A program made the position numbers and the translations under genes. From NCBI GenBank assembly GCA_014803435.1, contig JACYFD010000006.1, forward strand, positions 186,001 through 250,000: a DNA stretch of 64,000 bases, given 5' to 3'. The notes under the pieces are model-generated. The model ran no database searches. It saw nothing but the letters and a program-made list of their open reading frames with translations, and was not told the origin of the DNA. The stretch is from Cellulosimicrobium terreum (GTDB taxonomy: Bacteria; Actinomycetota; Actinomycetes; Actinomycetales; Cellulomonadaceae). Below, piece after piece: positions 27,266 through 35,760 of the stretch (position 1 is the stretch's first letter; every line of letters starts with the position of its first letter).

Positions 27266-27361
27266 CGGCCCGTCCTTCCGGTCGTCGTCGGTTCGTGTCC
27301 CGCGGCTGGTCCGCGAGCAGCTCCGACGCTACGGAGCGCGACGGGCGTGGCGCGCCTGCCG

Positions 27362-27395
27362 GTCGTCACCGGTGCCGACCATGACTTCCGGCACC
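27362..27395. promoter_or_regulatory. overlapping inverted repeats in the ABC / sensor-kinase divergent promoter region
   Basis: An imperfect 18-bp palindrome centred on CACCGGTG (27362-27379, 16 of 18 positions symmetric) overlaps an inverted repeat with 7-bp arms (27371-27377 and 27389-27395). Both lie just upstream of the -35 region of the kinase promoter. They are candidate response-regulator sites. Confidence 0.35.
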
Positions 27396-27417
27396 TGGCG
27401 ACAGGCCCGACCGTCCG

Positions 27418-27423
27418 TAGGGT
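27418..27423 (+). promoter_or_regulatory. -10 element (TAGGGT) of a leaderless promoter
   Basis: TAGGGT is followed by exactly six G residues and then ATG 27430 of the second sensor kinase. Confidence 0.6.
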
Positions 27424-27429
27424 GGGGGG

Positions 27430-28584
27430 ATGCGACGCATCGACCCGGAGGTGCTGGCCGGCATCGCGATGCTGGTCGTGGTGCTCGGGATCGGCGCCCT
27501 CGTCCCGATCGCCGCACCCGGGGCGCTGCTGCTGCCCCTCGGGGCATGGCTCGCGGCGTTCGCGGTGTTCGTCGTCGTCACCGGGTGGCTCGTGCTCGGC
27601 GCGGGGTTCGGCACCCGGCTCGCCTACGCGCTGCTCGCCGCCCAGGTCGTGCTCGTCGCGGTCCTGGTCCTCACCGCCCCGGGCGCCGGCTGGCTCCCGA
27701 TCCTGCTCGTCGCCGTCGCGGCCGTCAGCGTCTACGCGGTCCCGATGCGCGTGACGGCTGTCGTCGTGGTCGTGAACGTCGTCGTCGTCGCCGTCTCCGT
27801 CGGCCTGCGCGGGTCGGTGACCGACGCCGTGCTGAGCGGGACCATCTACCTGCTCATCCAGGTCGCCAGCGTCGGGTCGACGTTCGCGCTCCAGCGGGAG
27901 AGGCGGATGCGCGAGCAGCTCGCCGCCGCGCACGTCGAGCTGCGTGCCGCCGCCGTGCTGCGCGACGTGTCCACCCGCTCCGATGAGCGCCTGCGCATCG
28001 CGCGAGAGCTGCACGACGTGCTGGGCCACCAGCTCACCGTGCTCGCGCTCGAGCTCGAGACCGCGAGCCACCAGGAGGGCGAGCAGGCACGCGAGCACGT
28101 GCTGCGCGCCAAGACGGTCGCACGCGAGCTCCTGGGCGACGTGCGCGCCACCGTCGGGGAGCTGCGGCGCCGTGCACCGGGCCTGCAGGAGGCGATCGAG
28201 TCGATGGTCGAGCGCGTGCTCGCGCCGCGCGTGCACGTGCGCGTGGCGGACGACGTCGCGGTCGACGAGGAGCAGACCGTCGTGCTCGTGCGCGCCGCGC
28301 AGGAGGTCGTGACGAACACCATCCGCCACGCCGACGCCACCGAGCTGACCGTCGAGGTCGCCGTCGCCACCGACGGCCGGGTACGTCTCGTCGCGCAGGA
28401 CGACGGTCAGGGTGCCCGTCGCGTCGAGCCCGGGAACGGACTGCGCGGGATCACCGAGCGCGTCGAGGCCCTCGGGGGGACCGTGCGCGTCGACGGCGCG
28501 TCGGGCTTTCGCGTCGAGGTCACGCTCGCCCACGCTGTCATCCACGCCCAGCAGAGGATCGCGCCTCGCGAGGTCGTGCGGTGA
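27430..28584 (+). CDS. sensor histidine kinase, NarL/DesK-type (second system)
   Basis: 384 residues. About five N-terminal membrane helices (residues ~8-150) are followed by a coiled linker (LQRERRMREQLAAAHVELRAAA). The HisKA_3 helix carries the His in RIARELHDVLGHQLTVLALELE, and the HATPase has AAQEVVTNTIRHADA, DDGQGA and GNGLRGITERVEALGG. It is coupled to its regulator at 28581 by a 4-base GTGA overlap. It is divergent from the ABC exporter genes, a layout common for exporters regulated by their own DesK/LiaS-like system. The start is set by the leaderless -10 at 27418. Confidence 0.93.
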   Translation: MRRIDPEVLAGIAMLVVVLGIGALVPIAAPGALLLPLGAWLAAFAVFVVVTGWLVLGAGFGTRLAYALLAAQVVLVAVLVLTAPGAGWLPILLVAVAAVSVYAVPMRVTAVVVVVNVVVVAVSVGLRGSVTDAVLSGTIYLLIQVASVGSTFALQRERRMREQLAAAHVELRAAAVLRDVSTRSDERLRIARELHDVLGHQLTVLALELETASHQEGEQAREHVLRAKTVARELLGDVRATVGELRRRAPGLQEAIESMVERVLAPRVHVRVADDVAVDEEQTVVLVRAAQEVVTNTIRHADATELTVEVAVATDGRVRLVAQDDGQGARRVEPGNGLRGITERVEALGGTVRVDGASGFRVEVTLAHAVIHAQQRIAPREVVR

Positions 28585-29234
28585 TCCGCGTGCTCCTCGT
28601 CGACGACCAGACGCTCGTGCGCCAAGGAATCCGCAGCCTCCTGGAGATCGCACCCGACATCGAGGTCGTGGCGGAGGCCGAGGACGGCATGGCGGCGCTC
28701 GCGGCGGTGCGCACGCACGCGCCCGACGTCGTCCTCCTCGATCTCCGCATGCCCCGCCACGACGGGATCTGGGCGCTCGAGGCGATGCGGGAGAGCGGGA
28801 CCGACATCCCGGTGCTCGTCCTCACGACGTTCGACGACGACGAGCTGGTGCTGCGTGCCCTGCGCGCCGGCGCTCGCGGCTACCTCCTCAAGGACGTCAC
28901 GCTCGAGCAGCTCACGGGAGCGGTCCGCACGCTCGCCGGCGGCGGGACGCTCGTGCAGCCGTCGATCACCGACCGGCTCCTGCGTGCGGTGCGGTCGGGT
29001 GCCGTGGACCCGGAGGACGACGACGACGGCGTCCGGGTCCAGGACCTCACGGAGCGCGAGCTGGAGGTGCTGCGGCTCGTGGCGGCCGGGTACTCCAACC
29101 GCGAGATCGCGCACGGCATGTTCCTCGCCGAGGGGACGGTGAAGAACCACGTGTCGACGGTGCTGCTCAAGCTCGGCGCGCGGGACCGCACGCGCGCCGT
29201 GCTGCGGGCGCTCCACCTCGGGCTCCTCGGCTGA
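28581..29234 (+). CDS. NarL-family response regulator (second system)
   Basis: 217 residues from GTG 28581. Receiver domain: VLLVDDQTLVRQGI, phosphoacceptor Asp in DVVLLDLRMPRHDG, Thr in VLTTFDDDELV, Lys in GYLLKDVTL. An acidic linker (DPEDDDDGVRV) leads to the LuxR HTH with LTERELEVLRLVAAGYSNREIAHGMFLAEGTVKNHVSTVLLKL. It shares close family resemblance with the regulator at 24806 and may control the ABC exporter. Its stop lies in a small stem with the stop of the convergent DUF1905 gene. Confidence 0.94.
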   Translation: MIRVLLVDDQTLVRQGIRSLLEIAPDIEVVAEAEDGMAALAAVRTHAPDVVLLDLRMPRHDGIWALEAMRESGTDIPVLVLTTFDDDELVLRALRAGARGYLLKDVTLEQLTGAVRTLAGGGTLVQPSITDRLLRAVRSGAVDPEDDDDGVRVQDLTERELEVLRLVAAGYSNREIAHGMFLAEGTVKNHVSTVLLKLGARDRTRAVLRALHLGLLG

Positions 29235-29240
29235 GGACGC

Positions 29241-29585
29241 TCAGTGGAGGGTCTCGACGCCGATCCGGACGACGTCGCCCACGTCCACCTGTTCCGCCCG
29301 GCGCACCGCGGCCTTGACCGGGAGCACGTACGTCTTGCGGCCGGCGTCCGGGAAGACCGAGGTCGACCAGCGCGAGCCACCGAGCGTCACCTCGACCTTG
29401 ACCGATCCGAACCCGGCGGGCGGCAGGGGCAGCTCGGCGATCTCGTCGCTCACGTCCTCCGGCAGCGCTGCGAAAACCCAGCTGTCCGTGCGTGCCTCCC
29501 AGCGCCACAGCTCTGCCTCGAACTCGAACCGGGTCCCACCACCGGTGCCCGTCCCTGCCATCTGCCGTTCCCCCGTCGTCGTCAC
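29241..29585 (-). CDS. DUF1905-domain protein
   Basis: 114 residues from GTG 29585, chosen because GGGAGGA lies 7 bases upstream; ATG 29561 is the alternative (106 residues). The DUF1905 barrel fold covers almost the whole protein: RFEFEAELWRWEARTDSWVFAALPEDVSDEI, GFGSVKVEVTLGG, SRWSTSVFPDAGRKTYVLPVKAAVRRAEQVDVGD, VRIGVETL. The domain often occurs with YdeI-like partners; its function is not established. It is divergent from ku with 75 bases between. Confidence 0.82.
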   Translation of the reverse strand: MTTTGERQMAGTGTGGGTRFEFEAELWRWEARTDSWVFAALPEDVSDEIAELPLPPAGFGSVKVEVTLGGSRWSTSVFPDAGRKTYVLPVKAAVRRAEQVDVGDVVRIGVETLH

Positions 29586-29660
29586 CCGGACATCCTCCCG
29601 CGGGCCACCCACACGCGGACCGGGGTAGCGCGCGGGCGTGCCGCACGCCACCATGGACGG

Positions 29661-30611
29661 ATGAGGGCCATCTGGAAGGGCGCCATCACGTTCGGGCTCG
29701 TCAACGTCCCCGTCAAGGTGTACTCCGCGACGCAGGACCACGACGTGCCGCTGCACCAGGTGCACGACAAGGACGGCGGGCGGATCCGCTACCGGCGCGT
29801 GTGCGAGATCGACGGCGAGGTCGTGCCCTACGAGAACATCGCGAAGGCGTACACCGACGGTGAGCAGACCGTCGTGCTCACGGGGGAGGACCTCGACGTC
29901 CTGCCCGCCGAGCGCAGCCGCGAGATCGAGGTCGTCGAGTTCGTCCCGAACGACCAGATCGACCCGCTGCTGCTCGACCGCAGCTACTACCTCGAGCCGG
30001 ACTCGTCGTCCAACAAGGCGTACGTGCTCATGCGCCGCACCCTCGAGGAGTCGGACCGCACCGCGATCGTGAAGTTCGCGCTGCGTCAGCGCACGCGCCT
30101 GGCCGCGCTCCGGGTCCGGGACGACGTGCTCGTCATCCAGACGCTGCTGTGGGCCGACGAGGTGCGTGACGCCGCCTTCCCGTCGCTCGACGACGAGGCG
30201 AAGGTCACCGACAAGGAGCTGGCGATGTCGTCGCAGCTCGTCGCGAGCTTCGAGGCGGACTTCACGCCCGAGGAGTACGAGGACGACTACCAGGTCCAGC
30301 TGCGTCAGCTCATCGACGCCAAGCTCGAGAAGGGCGACGCTCTCGACGCCGCCGAGACGTTCGGCGAGCAGGCGGAGGAGGGCGAGGGGGCCGAGGTCAT
30401 CGACCTGATGGAGGCGCTGCGCAAGTCCGTCGCGTCGTCCAAGGGCGGCAAGACCAGCAAGAGCGGCACGGGCAAGAGCGCGTCGGGCTCGTCGGGGAAG
30501 GGCGCGTCGTCCGGTTCGACGTCGGCGGGCAGGTCCGGCACGAAGAAGAGCTCCTCGGGGTCCACGAGCAAGAAGTCGTCGACCAGCACCCGCAAGAAGG
30601 CGTCCGCCTGA
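29661..30611 (+). CDS. ku: Ku DNA-end-binding protein
   Basis: 316 residues from ATG 29661. The opening MRAIWKGAITFGLVNVPVKVY is the canonical start of bacterial Ku, followed by the Ku core through about residue 255. The last ~60 residues are a Ser/Lys/Gly-rich low-complexity tail (KGGKTSKSGTGKSASG... ending STRKKASA), like the basic C-terminal extensions that bind DNA and modulate LigD in other actinobacteria. Homodimers thread onto broken ends and recruit LigD, encoded about 9 kb away. It is a single-gene unit with a hairpin downstream. Confidence 0.97.
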   Translation: MRAIWKGAITFGLVNVPVKVYSATQDHDVPLHQVHDKDGGRIRYRRVCEIDGEVVPYENIAKAYTDGEQTVVLTGEDLDVLPAERSREIEVVEFVPNDQIDPLLLDRSYYLEPDSSSNKAYVLMRRTLEESDRTAIVKFALRQRTRLAALRVRDDVLVIQTLLWADEVRDAAFPSLDDEAKVTDKELAMSSQLVASFEADFTPEEYEDDYQVQLRQLIDAKLEKGDALDAAETFGEQAEEGEGAEVIDLMEALRKSVASSKGGKTSKSGTGKSASGSSGKGASSGSTSAGRSGTKKSSSGSTSKKSSTSTRKKASA

Positions 30612-30654
30612 GGCCTGCGCCCAGGGTGCGGTCGCCCCGGCACGGGTGCAGGAT

Positions 30655-30673
30655 CGCGGGAAGGGCTCCCGCG
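30655..30673. terminator. possible terminator downstream of ku
   Basis: 7-bp arms (30655-30661, 30667-30673) with a 5-base loop, followed by a second small stem (30674-30695). I see nothing else in the 156-base gap between ku and the TetR gene. Confidence 0.4.
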
Positions 30674-30767
30674 GTCCGGTTCACTGGGGCCGGACGGCGG
30701 GTACCGCATGAGGTGTGCGGGCGGGAGGCGCCGGTCGTCGCTGGGGCGGTCGGCACCTCTTGTCGGC

Positions 30768-31355
30768 TCAGGTGCGGCTGCCGGAGCGCAGGGCGACGAT
30801 CTCGGCGACGAGCGCGAGCAGCTCGTCGACGTCGTCACCGCGCCGCGGGGCACGGAAGTCGACCTCCGCCGCGCCCTCGTCGTCGGGCGCGATGCTCAGC
30901 GCGGCGTGCGCGTAGAGGCCGTCGCTGAGCAGGACGACCGCACGAGCGACGACCGGGTCGCCGACCTCGTCGAGGACCGCGCGGGTCCAGGCGTCGTGCG
31001 CGCCGTCCAGCGCGGCACGGGCGTGCGGGTACGCGCCCTGGGCGAGCCGCGTGACCGCCAGGTAGACGAGCTCGAACTCGGAGTCGACGACCGTCGACGT
31101 GCGCAGGAGGTGGTCGACCGGGCCGGCGGGGGCGGCACGCATCGCCGCGACGTCCGCGTCGGTGAGCTCACGGAGGTGCTCGACGAGGCCGTCGACGAGC
31201 GCGTCCTTGGAGCCGAAGTGGTAGAGCAGCCCACCCTTGGACACGCCGGCGCGCTCGGCGACGGCGTCGAGGGTCGCGGCCCGTTCGCCCTGCTCGACGA
31301 GGAGTGCGGCGAACGCGCGCAGGACCTTGGCGCGTGCGGCGGGGGGCGGCGGCAT
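30768..31355 (-). CDS. TetR-family repressor of the DHA2 exporter
   Basis: 195 residues. HTH in the first 50 residues (LRAFAALLVEQGERAATLDAVAERAGVSKGGLLYHFGSKDALV), then a ligand domain of the TetR_C type. ATG 31355 stands 7 bases after TAGTCT (31368-31363), so the message is leaderless. It is divergent from the transporter at 31517, with a palindrome at 31442-31457. The pair is a classic self-contained drug-sensing module. Confidence 0.9.
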   Translation of the reverse strand: MPPPPAARAKVLRAFAALLVEQGERAATLDAVAERAGVSKGGLLYHFGSKDALVDGLVEHLRELTDADVAAMRAAPAGPVDHLLRTSTVVDSEFELVYLAVTRLAQGAYPHARAALDGAHDAWTRAVLDEVGDPVVARAVVLLSDGLYAHAALSIAPDDEGAAEVDFRAPRRGDDVDELLALVAEIVALRSGSRT

Positions 31356-31362
31356 GAGGACG

Positions 31363-31368
31363 AGACTA
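31363..31368 (-). promoter_or_regulatory. -10 element (TAGTCT) of a leaderless promoter
   Basis: TAGTCT on the minus strand ends 7 bases before the ATG of the TetR repressor. Confidence 0.55.
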
Positions 31369-31441
31369 GTGGTGCCGGGGACGGGTGGTGCCGAGCGTCA
31401 CAGCCTCGACGGGACGACGGTGGCCCGCCGGATCGTTACTA

Positions 31442-31457
31442 TACCGTCTGGACGGTA
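31442..31457. promoter_or_regulatory. TetR operator palindrome
   Basis: TACCGTC-TG-GACGGTA: perfect 7-bp arms, 2-base centre, between the divergent TetR gene and DHA2 transporter. It matches a widespread TetR half-site (TACCGTC). Confidence 0.8.
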
Positions 31458-31516
31458 GGAAGTTCGGCGCCCTCGCGCCGCCCCGGCCGTCCGTTCTCGT
31501 GGAAGGACCTCTCGTC

Positions 31517-33073
31517 GTGCCGACGACCCACATCCAGACCCCGACGGCGCGCGACACGGCACCCGCGGTGCGTCCCGGGCCCGCCCGTGGTGCCGGCCGC
31601 CGCTGGTTCGCGCTCGCCGTGCTCATGCTCCCGGTGCTGCTCGTGTCGATCGACAACACCGTGCTCAGCTTCGCGCTGCCCCAGATCTCCGAGGCGCTGC
31701 GGCCCAGCGGGACCCAGCTGCTCTGGATCATCGACATCTATCCTCTGGTGCTCGCGGGGCTGCTGGTGCCCATGGGGTCGTTCGCCGACCGCGTGGGTCG
31801 TCGCAGGCTGCTCCTCGTCGGCGCGGTCGGGTTCGCCGCGATGTCCGTCGTCGCCGCCTACGCGACGAGCGCGGAGACCCTGGTCGCGTCCCGCGCCGGG
31901 CTGGGCTTCTTCGGCGCCATGCTCATGCCGTCGACGCTCTCCCTCCTGCGCAACGTGTTCACCGACCGCGAGGAGCGTCGCCTGGCGATCGCGGTCTGGG
32001 CCTCCGGCTTCGCCGCCGGCTCGGCGCTCGGGCCGATCGTGGGCGGCTTCCTGCTCGAGCACTTCTGGTGGGGCTCGGTGTTCCTCCTCGCGGTGCCCGT
32101 CCTCGTGGTCCTGCTCGTCCTCGCGCCGGTCTTCGTGCCCGAGTCGCGCGACCCCGCGCCCGGCCGCGTCGACCCGCTCTCCATCCTGCTCGTCATGTCG
32201 ACGATGGCTCCGGTCGTCTACGGGATCAAGCTGCTGGCCAAGGAGGGCGTCACGGTCCTCGCGGTGGGCAGCGTCGTCGTCGGGCTCGTTGCCGGGACGC
32301 TGTTCGTGCGGCGTCAGCTGCGCCGCCCCGACCCCATGCTCGACGTCCGGCTGTTCACGCGCGGGTCGTTCTCCGGGGCCGTCCTGGTCAACCTGCTCTC
32401 CGTGTTCTCGCTCGTCGGGTTCCTGTTCTTCGTCTCGCAGGACGTCCAGCTCGTGCTCGGCCTCACGCCGATGCAGGCCGGGTTGGCACTGCTGCCCGGG
32501 CTCGCCGTGATGATCACGGCCGGCCTGCTCGTGGTCCGGGTCGTGCGGCGGGTCCGTCCGGCGCACGTCGTCGCTGTCGCCCTGCTCTTCTCGGCGACCG
32601 GCTACGCGCTCGTCGCGCTGGGCGGCGGCAGCAGCGGTCTGGGTCTGCTCGTCGTCGCGTTCGCGGTGCTCTCCCTGGGTGTCGGTGCGGCGGAGACGGT
32701 GTCGAACGACCTCATCGTCTCTTCCGTCCCCGCCGAGAAGGCGGGGGCGGCATCGGCCATCTCGGAGACGGCCTACGAGGTCGGTGCAGTGCTCGGCACC
32801 GCGGTGCTCGGGAGCATCCTCACGGCGTCGTACCACGCGAACGTCGTCGTCCCCGCGGGGGTCCCTGCGGGTGACGCGGAGGCCGCGGCGCAGACGCTCG
32901 GCGGCGCGACACAGGTCGCGGCGACCCTGCCCCAGGGGCAGTCGCAGGCGCTGCTCGACTCCGCACAGGCGGCGTTCGGCAGCGGCGTCGGGGTCACGTC
33001 GCTCATCGGCGTCGTGCTGATGCTCGGAGCGTGCGCGCTCGCGCTCGTGACGCTGCGCGACGCGCGGTCCTGA
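31517..33073 (+). CDS. MFS drug-efflux transporter, DHA2 (14-TM) family
   Basis: 518 residues from GTG 31517, with GAAGGA about 9 bases upstream; the longer frame starting at 31385 would run through the operator and is rejected. Helix 1 LMLPVLLVSIDNTVLSFALPQI and LLWIIDIYPLVLAGLLVPMGSFADRVGRRRLL are the DHA2 motifs D1 and A; motif C appears as GSALGPIVGGFLLE. About 14 helices, closing SLIGVVLMLGACALALVTL. It resembles SmvA/QacA-type exporters of quaternary ammonium compounds and dyes. It is controlled by the adjacent TetR repressor. Confidence 0.92.
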   Translation: MPTTHIQTPTARDTAPAVRPGPARGAGRRWFALAVLMLPVLLVSIDNTVLSFALPQISEALRPSGTQLLWIIDIYPLVLAGLLVPMGSFADRVGRRRLLLVGAVGFAAMSVVAAYATSAETLVASRAGLGFFGAMLMPSTLSLLRNVFTDREERRLAIAVWASGFAAGSALGPIVGGFLLEHFWWGSVFLLAVPVLVVLLVLAPVFVPESRDPAPGRVDPLSILLVMSTMAPVVYGIKLLAKEGVTVLAVGSVVVGLVAGTLFVRRQLRRPDPMLDVRLFTRGSFSGAVLVNLLSVFSLVGFLFFVSQDVQLVLGLTPMQAGLALLPGLAVMITAGLLVVRVVRRVRPAHVVAVALLFSATGYALVALGGGSSGLGLLVVAFAVLSLGVGAAETVSNDLIVSSVPAEKAGAASAISETAYEVGAVLGTAVLGSILTASYHANVVVPAGVPAGDAEAAAQTLGGATQVAATLPQGQSQALLDSAQAAFGSGVGVTSLIGVVLMLGACALALVTLRDARS

Positions 33074-33146
33074 TCCGCCGCGTCGCGCGGCGCCGCAGGT
33101 CGCGGAGAGTTGGCGGACGCGTCCCGGATCGGCAAAGGTGGTGGCG

Positions 33147-34937
33147 ATGACCCGACCGCACCGCACCCCGCCCCGGTGGCTCCGCCGCACCCTCGTCGTG
33201 ATCGCCCTCCTGGTGCCGTGCGTCGTGTGGGGCGTGACGACTGCGACGACCCAGGCGAGCCTCGGCCCGCACGAGGCGCGGTACGAGGTCACGACGGACG
33301 GGTTCGTCGTCATCGACTTCGGCCCGCTCGGCACCCTGCAGATCGACTCGCCGCTGCCGCTCGGGCTCGGCGCGGACGTCACCGTCGAGGAGATCCCCGC
33401 CGACCTCGTCGCCGTGGGCCAGGCGGACACGCTCGAGGGCCTGTCGCACGACCTCGACGCCTACCTGCGGTTCTTCGCCTCGCCCGGGACGACGATCTCC
33501 TCCGTGGCGCGCGCCCTCGTCGTCGACGCCCTGCAGCGCACCGGTCTCGCCGTCGTGGTGGTCGGGGCGGCCGCGCTCGGGCTGCGGCTGCTGCTCGGCG
33601 GGTCCCGGCGCCAGGAGCTGTCGGCGAGGCTCGCCCCCCGCACGTACGAGATCACTGCCGGTGTTCTGGTGGTCGTGCTCGTCGGCGGCACGGTCGCGGC
33701 CAGCGATCCCGGGACGACGGCGGGCACGTCCCGGCCCGCGTCCGCGGTGTTCGCCGGGACGCCGCTGGAGGGTGCGCGCATCACGGGGCGGCTCGCCGGC
33801 GTCGTCGACACGTACGGCGGGATCGCGCTCGACCTGTACCGGGAGAACGAGGAGTTCTACGCCCGGGCGGACGCGAACCTCGTGCAGGCCTGGGACAGGC
33901 GAGCCACGGTGCAGGACCTCCTGACCGGGACCGGGACCGGGTCCGGCACCGAGTCCGCCGACGAGCCCGCTGACGAGTCCGCGGACGAGCCCACCGCCGG
34001 GGACGGGTCCGAGGAGACGGACGGGTCCGCGTCCGCCGCCGACACCTCGCCGGCCGCCACACCTCCGGCCACACCGGACGACCAGCTCGTCACGATGCTG
34101 ATGATCAGCGACCTGCACTGCAACACCGGCATGTCGCCCCTGATCCGGACGGTCGCTGAGCGGTCGGGCGCGAGCATCGTCCTCAACGCGGGTGACACGA
34201 CGATGAACGGGACGAGCGTCGAGTCGTTCTGCGTGGACTCCTTCGCGTCCGCGGTGCCCGACGGCGTCACGACGGTCGTCGCGGACGGCAACCACGACAG
34301 CGTGGAGACCGCCGCCCAGTGGCGTGCGAACGGCGCGATCGAGCTCGACGGGGACGTCGTGGAGGTCGACGGGGTCCGCATCCTCGGTGACCGCGACCCT
34401 CTCGAGACCCGGCTCGGCGAGGAGAACATGCCCGCGCGGGAGGAGTCGCCCGAGGAGTACGCCGCGCGGCTCGCAGCGGCCGCGTGCGAGCAGCAGGACT
34501 CGGGCGAGCCGATCGACCTCATGATGATCCACACCCCGAGGATGGGGAACGACGCGCTCGACTCCGGGTGCGTGCCGTCGCTCCTGGCAGGCCACATGCA
34601 CACGCGCTCCGGGCCGGAGCCGGCCGGGGCGGGCGTGCTGTACGTCAGCGGCAGCACGGCCGGCGCCGTCGCGAACCAGCTGCGGATCGGTCCGCTCAAG
34701 GGGACCGCGGAGATGACGGTCCTGCGCTTCGACCCGCAGCAGCGGCGGATCGTCGACTGGCAGCTCGTCCAGGTGGGGACCGACGCCTCGGCGCGGGTCT
34801 GGCCGCGACTCGCGTGGCCCGCGCCGGTCGTGCCCGAGGAGAGCGTCGACACCGACGCACCCGGTGCGGGCGAGCCGACCGACCCCACGGCGGAGGACCC
34901 GGCCGAGGGCGCGACCCAGGAGCCCGACGCGGGGTGA
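33147..34937 (+). CDS. membrane-anchored metallophosphoesterase
   Basis: 596 residues from ATG 33147 (AAAGG upstream; GTG 33138 is less likely). A helix at about 12-32 and two more near 128-150 and 168-188 anchor the protein, leaving an extracytoplasmic segment between. A low-complexity acidic/Ala/Thr/Pro linker (~255-310) leads to a calcineurin-like domain with all metal motifs: SDLHCN, NAGDTT, DGNHDS, MMIHT and AGHMHTR. The C-terminus is again acidic and Pro/Thr-rich. The substrate (phosphodiester, nucleotide or lipid) cannot be told. It is transcribed toward a YceI-like gene. Confidence 0.86.
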   Translation: MTRPHRTPPRWLRRTLVVIALLVPCVVWGVTTATTQASLGPHEARYEVTTDGFVVIDFGPLGTLQIDSPLPLGLGADVTVEEIPADLVAVGQADTLEGLSHDLDAYLRFFASPGTTISSVARALVVDALQRTGLAVVVVGAAALGLRLLLGGSRRQELSARLAPRTYEITAGVLVVVLVGGTVAASDPGTTAGTSRPASAVFAGTPLEGARITGRLAGVVDTYGGIALDLYRENEEFYARADANLVQAWDRRATVQDLLTGTGTGSGTESADEPADESADEPTAGDGSEETDGSASAADTSPAATPPATPDDQLVTMLMISDLHCNTGMSPLIRTVAERSGASIVLNAGDTTMNGTSVESFCVDSFASAVPDGVTTVVADGNHDSVETAAQWRANGAIELDGDVVEVDGVRILGDRDPLETRLGEENMPAREESPEEYAARLAAAACEQQDSGEPIDLMMIHTPRMGNDALDSGCVPSLLAGHMHTRSGPEPAGAGVLYVSGSTAGAVANQLRIGPLKGTAEMTVLRFDPQQRRIVDWQLVQVGTDASARVWPRLAWPAPVVPEESVDTDAPGAGEPTDPTAEDPAEGATQEPDAG

Positions 34938-35013
34938 CGCACGTCCGGGCGAGAGCCGCGGTGCGCGCGCGTCGGTACGTCGCGGGCGAGACGAGGCGGG
35001 GCAGGATGGTGCC

Positions 35014-35745
35014 ATGAGCAGGTCGACGCGGTGGATCGTCGTGGCGATCGTGCTCGCGCTGGTCGTCGTCCTGCTCGCGCCCTTCGTCTGGTCAGAGATC
35101 ACGACCAGGCAGGCGCCGCCGCAGCTCGGGCTCGAGACGTCCGGCGAGCCGTCGGACACGGTGGAGCCTCCGACCCCGGGCCCGTTCGAGGTCGACGGGA
35201 CGTGGGTCGTCGAGGCAGGCTCGGAGTCCGGGTTCCGTGTCCAGGAGACCGGGCCCGGTGCGACGGAGGAGCCCCTCGTCGGGAGTACCGACGAGGTGAC
35301 GGGGAGCGTGACCGTCCGGTCCGGGGAGGCGGTCTCCGTCGAGATCACGACCCGCACCGCGTCGATCACGACGGGTGACCCCGTGAGCGACCTGGTGTTC
35401 TACCAGGCGCTGGAGGTGGACGCCTACCCCGCCGCGATCTTCACGCTCACGACGCCGATGCCCGTCGACGAGCTCGCCGGGACGACGGAACCCGTGGAGC
35501 TCGTGGCCAGCGGGACGCTCACGCTGCGCGACGTGACCGCCTCGGTCGACGCGACGGTCGAGGCGCAACGCTCCGGCGACGGGGTCCAGGTCACCGCGGC
35601 CATCCCCGTGCGCCTCGCCGACTACGAGCTCAGCGTGCCGCCGGACCTGCCGGTGCAGGTGGCGCCGGACGCGACGGTGGAGGTCCGGCTGCAGCTGGTG
35701 CGCGCGGCGGAGGCGGCCGACGACGGGGCCGCGGCCGGGGGGTGA
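35014..35745 (+). CDS. YceI-like domain protein, membrane-anchored
   Basis: 243 residues from ATG 35014. A single helix at residues 7-27 (WIVVAIVLALVVVLLAPFVWS) anchors an exported lipocalin-like YceI domain: GTWVVEAGSESGFRVQET, VTGSVTVRSGEAVSVEITTRTAS, DAYPAAIFTLTTPMPV, ASGTLTLRDVTASVDATVEAQR. YceI domains bind isoprenoid-type lipids. The protein is preceded at 35002 by CAGGAT 6 bases before ATG, a near-consensus leaderless -10. It lies between the phosphoesterase and the DtxR-family regulator, all in one direction. Confidence 0.84.
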   Translation: MSRSTRWIVVAIVLALVVVLLAPFVWSEITTRQAPPQLGLETSGEPSDTVEPPTPGPFEVDGTWVVEAGSESGFRVQETGPGATEEPLVGSTDEVTGSVTVRSGEAVSVEITTRTASITTGDPVSDLVFYQALEVDAYPAAIFTLTTPMPVDELAGTTEPVELVASGTLTLRDVTASVDATVEAQRSGDGVQVTAAIPVRLADYELSVPPDLPVQVAPDATVEVRLQLVRAAEAADDGAAAGG

Positions 35746-35747
35746 AC

Positions 35748-35753
35748 TAGGGT
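35748..35753 (+). promoter_or_regulatory. -10 element (TAGGGT) of a leaderless promoter
   Basis: TAGGGT ends 7 bases before GTG 35761 of the DtxR-family regulator; an upstream in-frame GTG at 35752 overlaps it and is excluded. Confidence 0.55.
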
Positions 35754-35760
35754 GGGCGCC

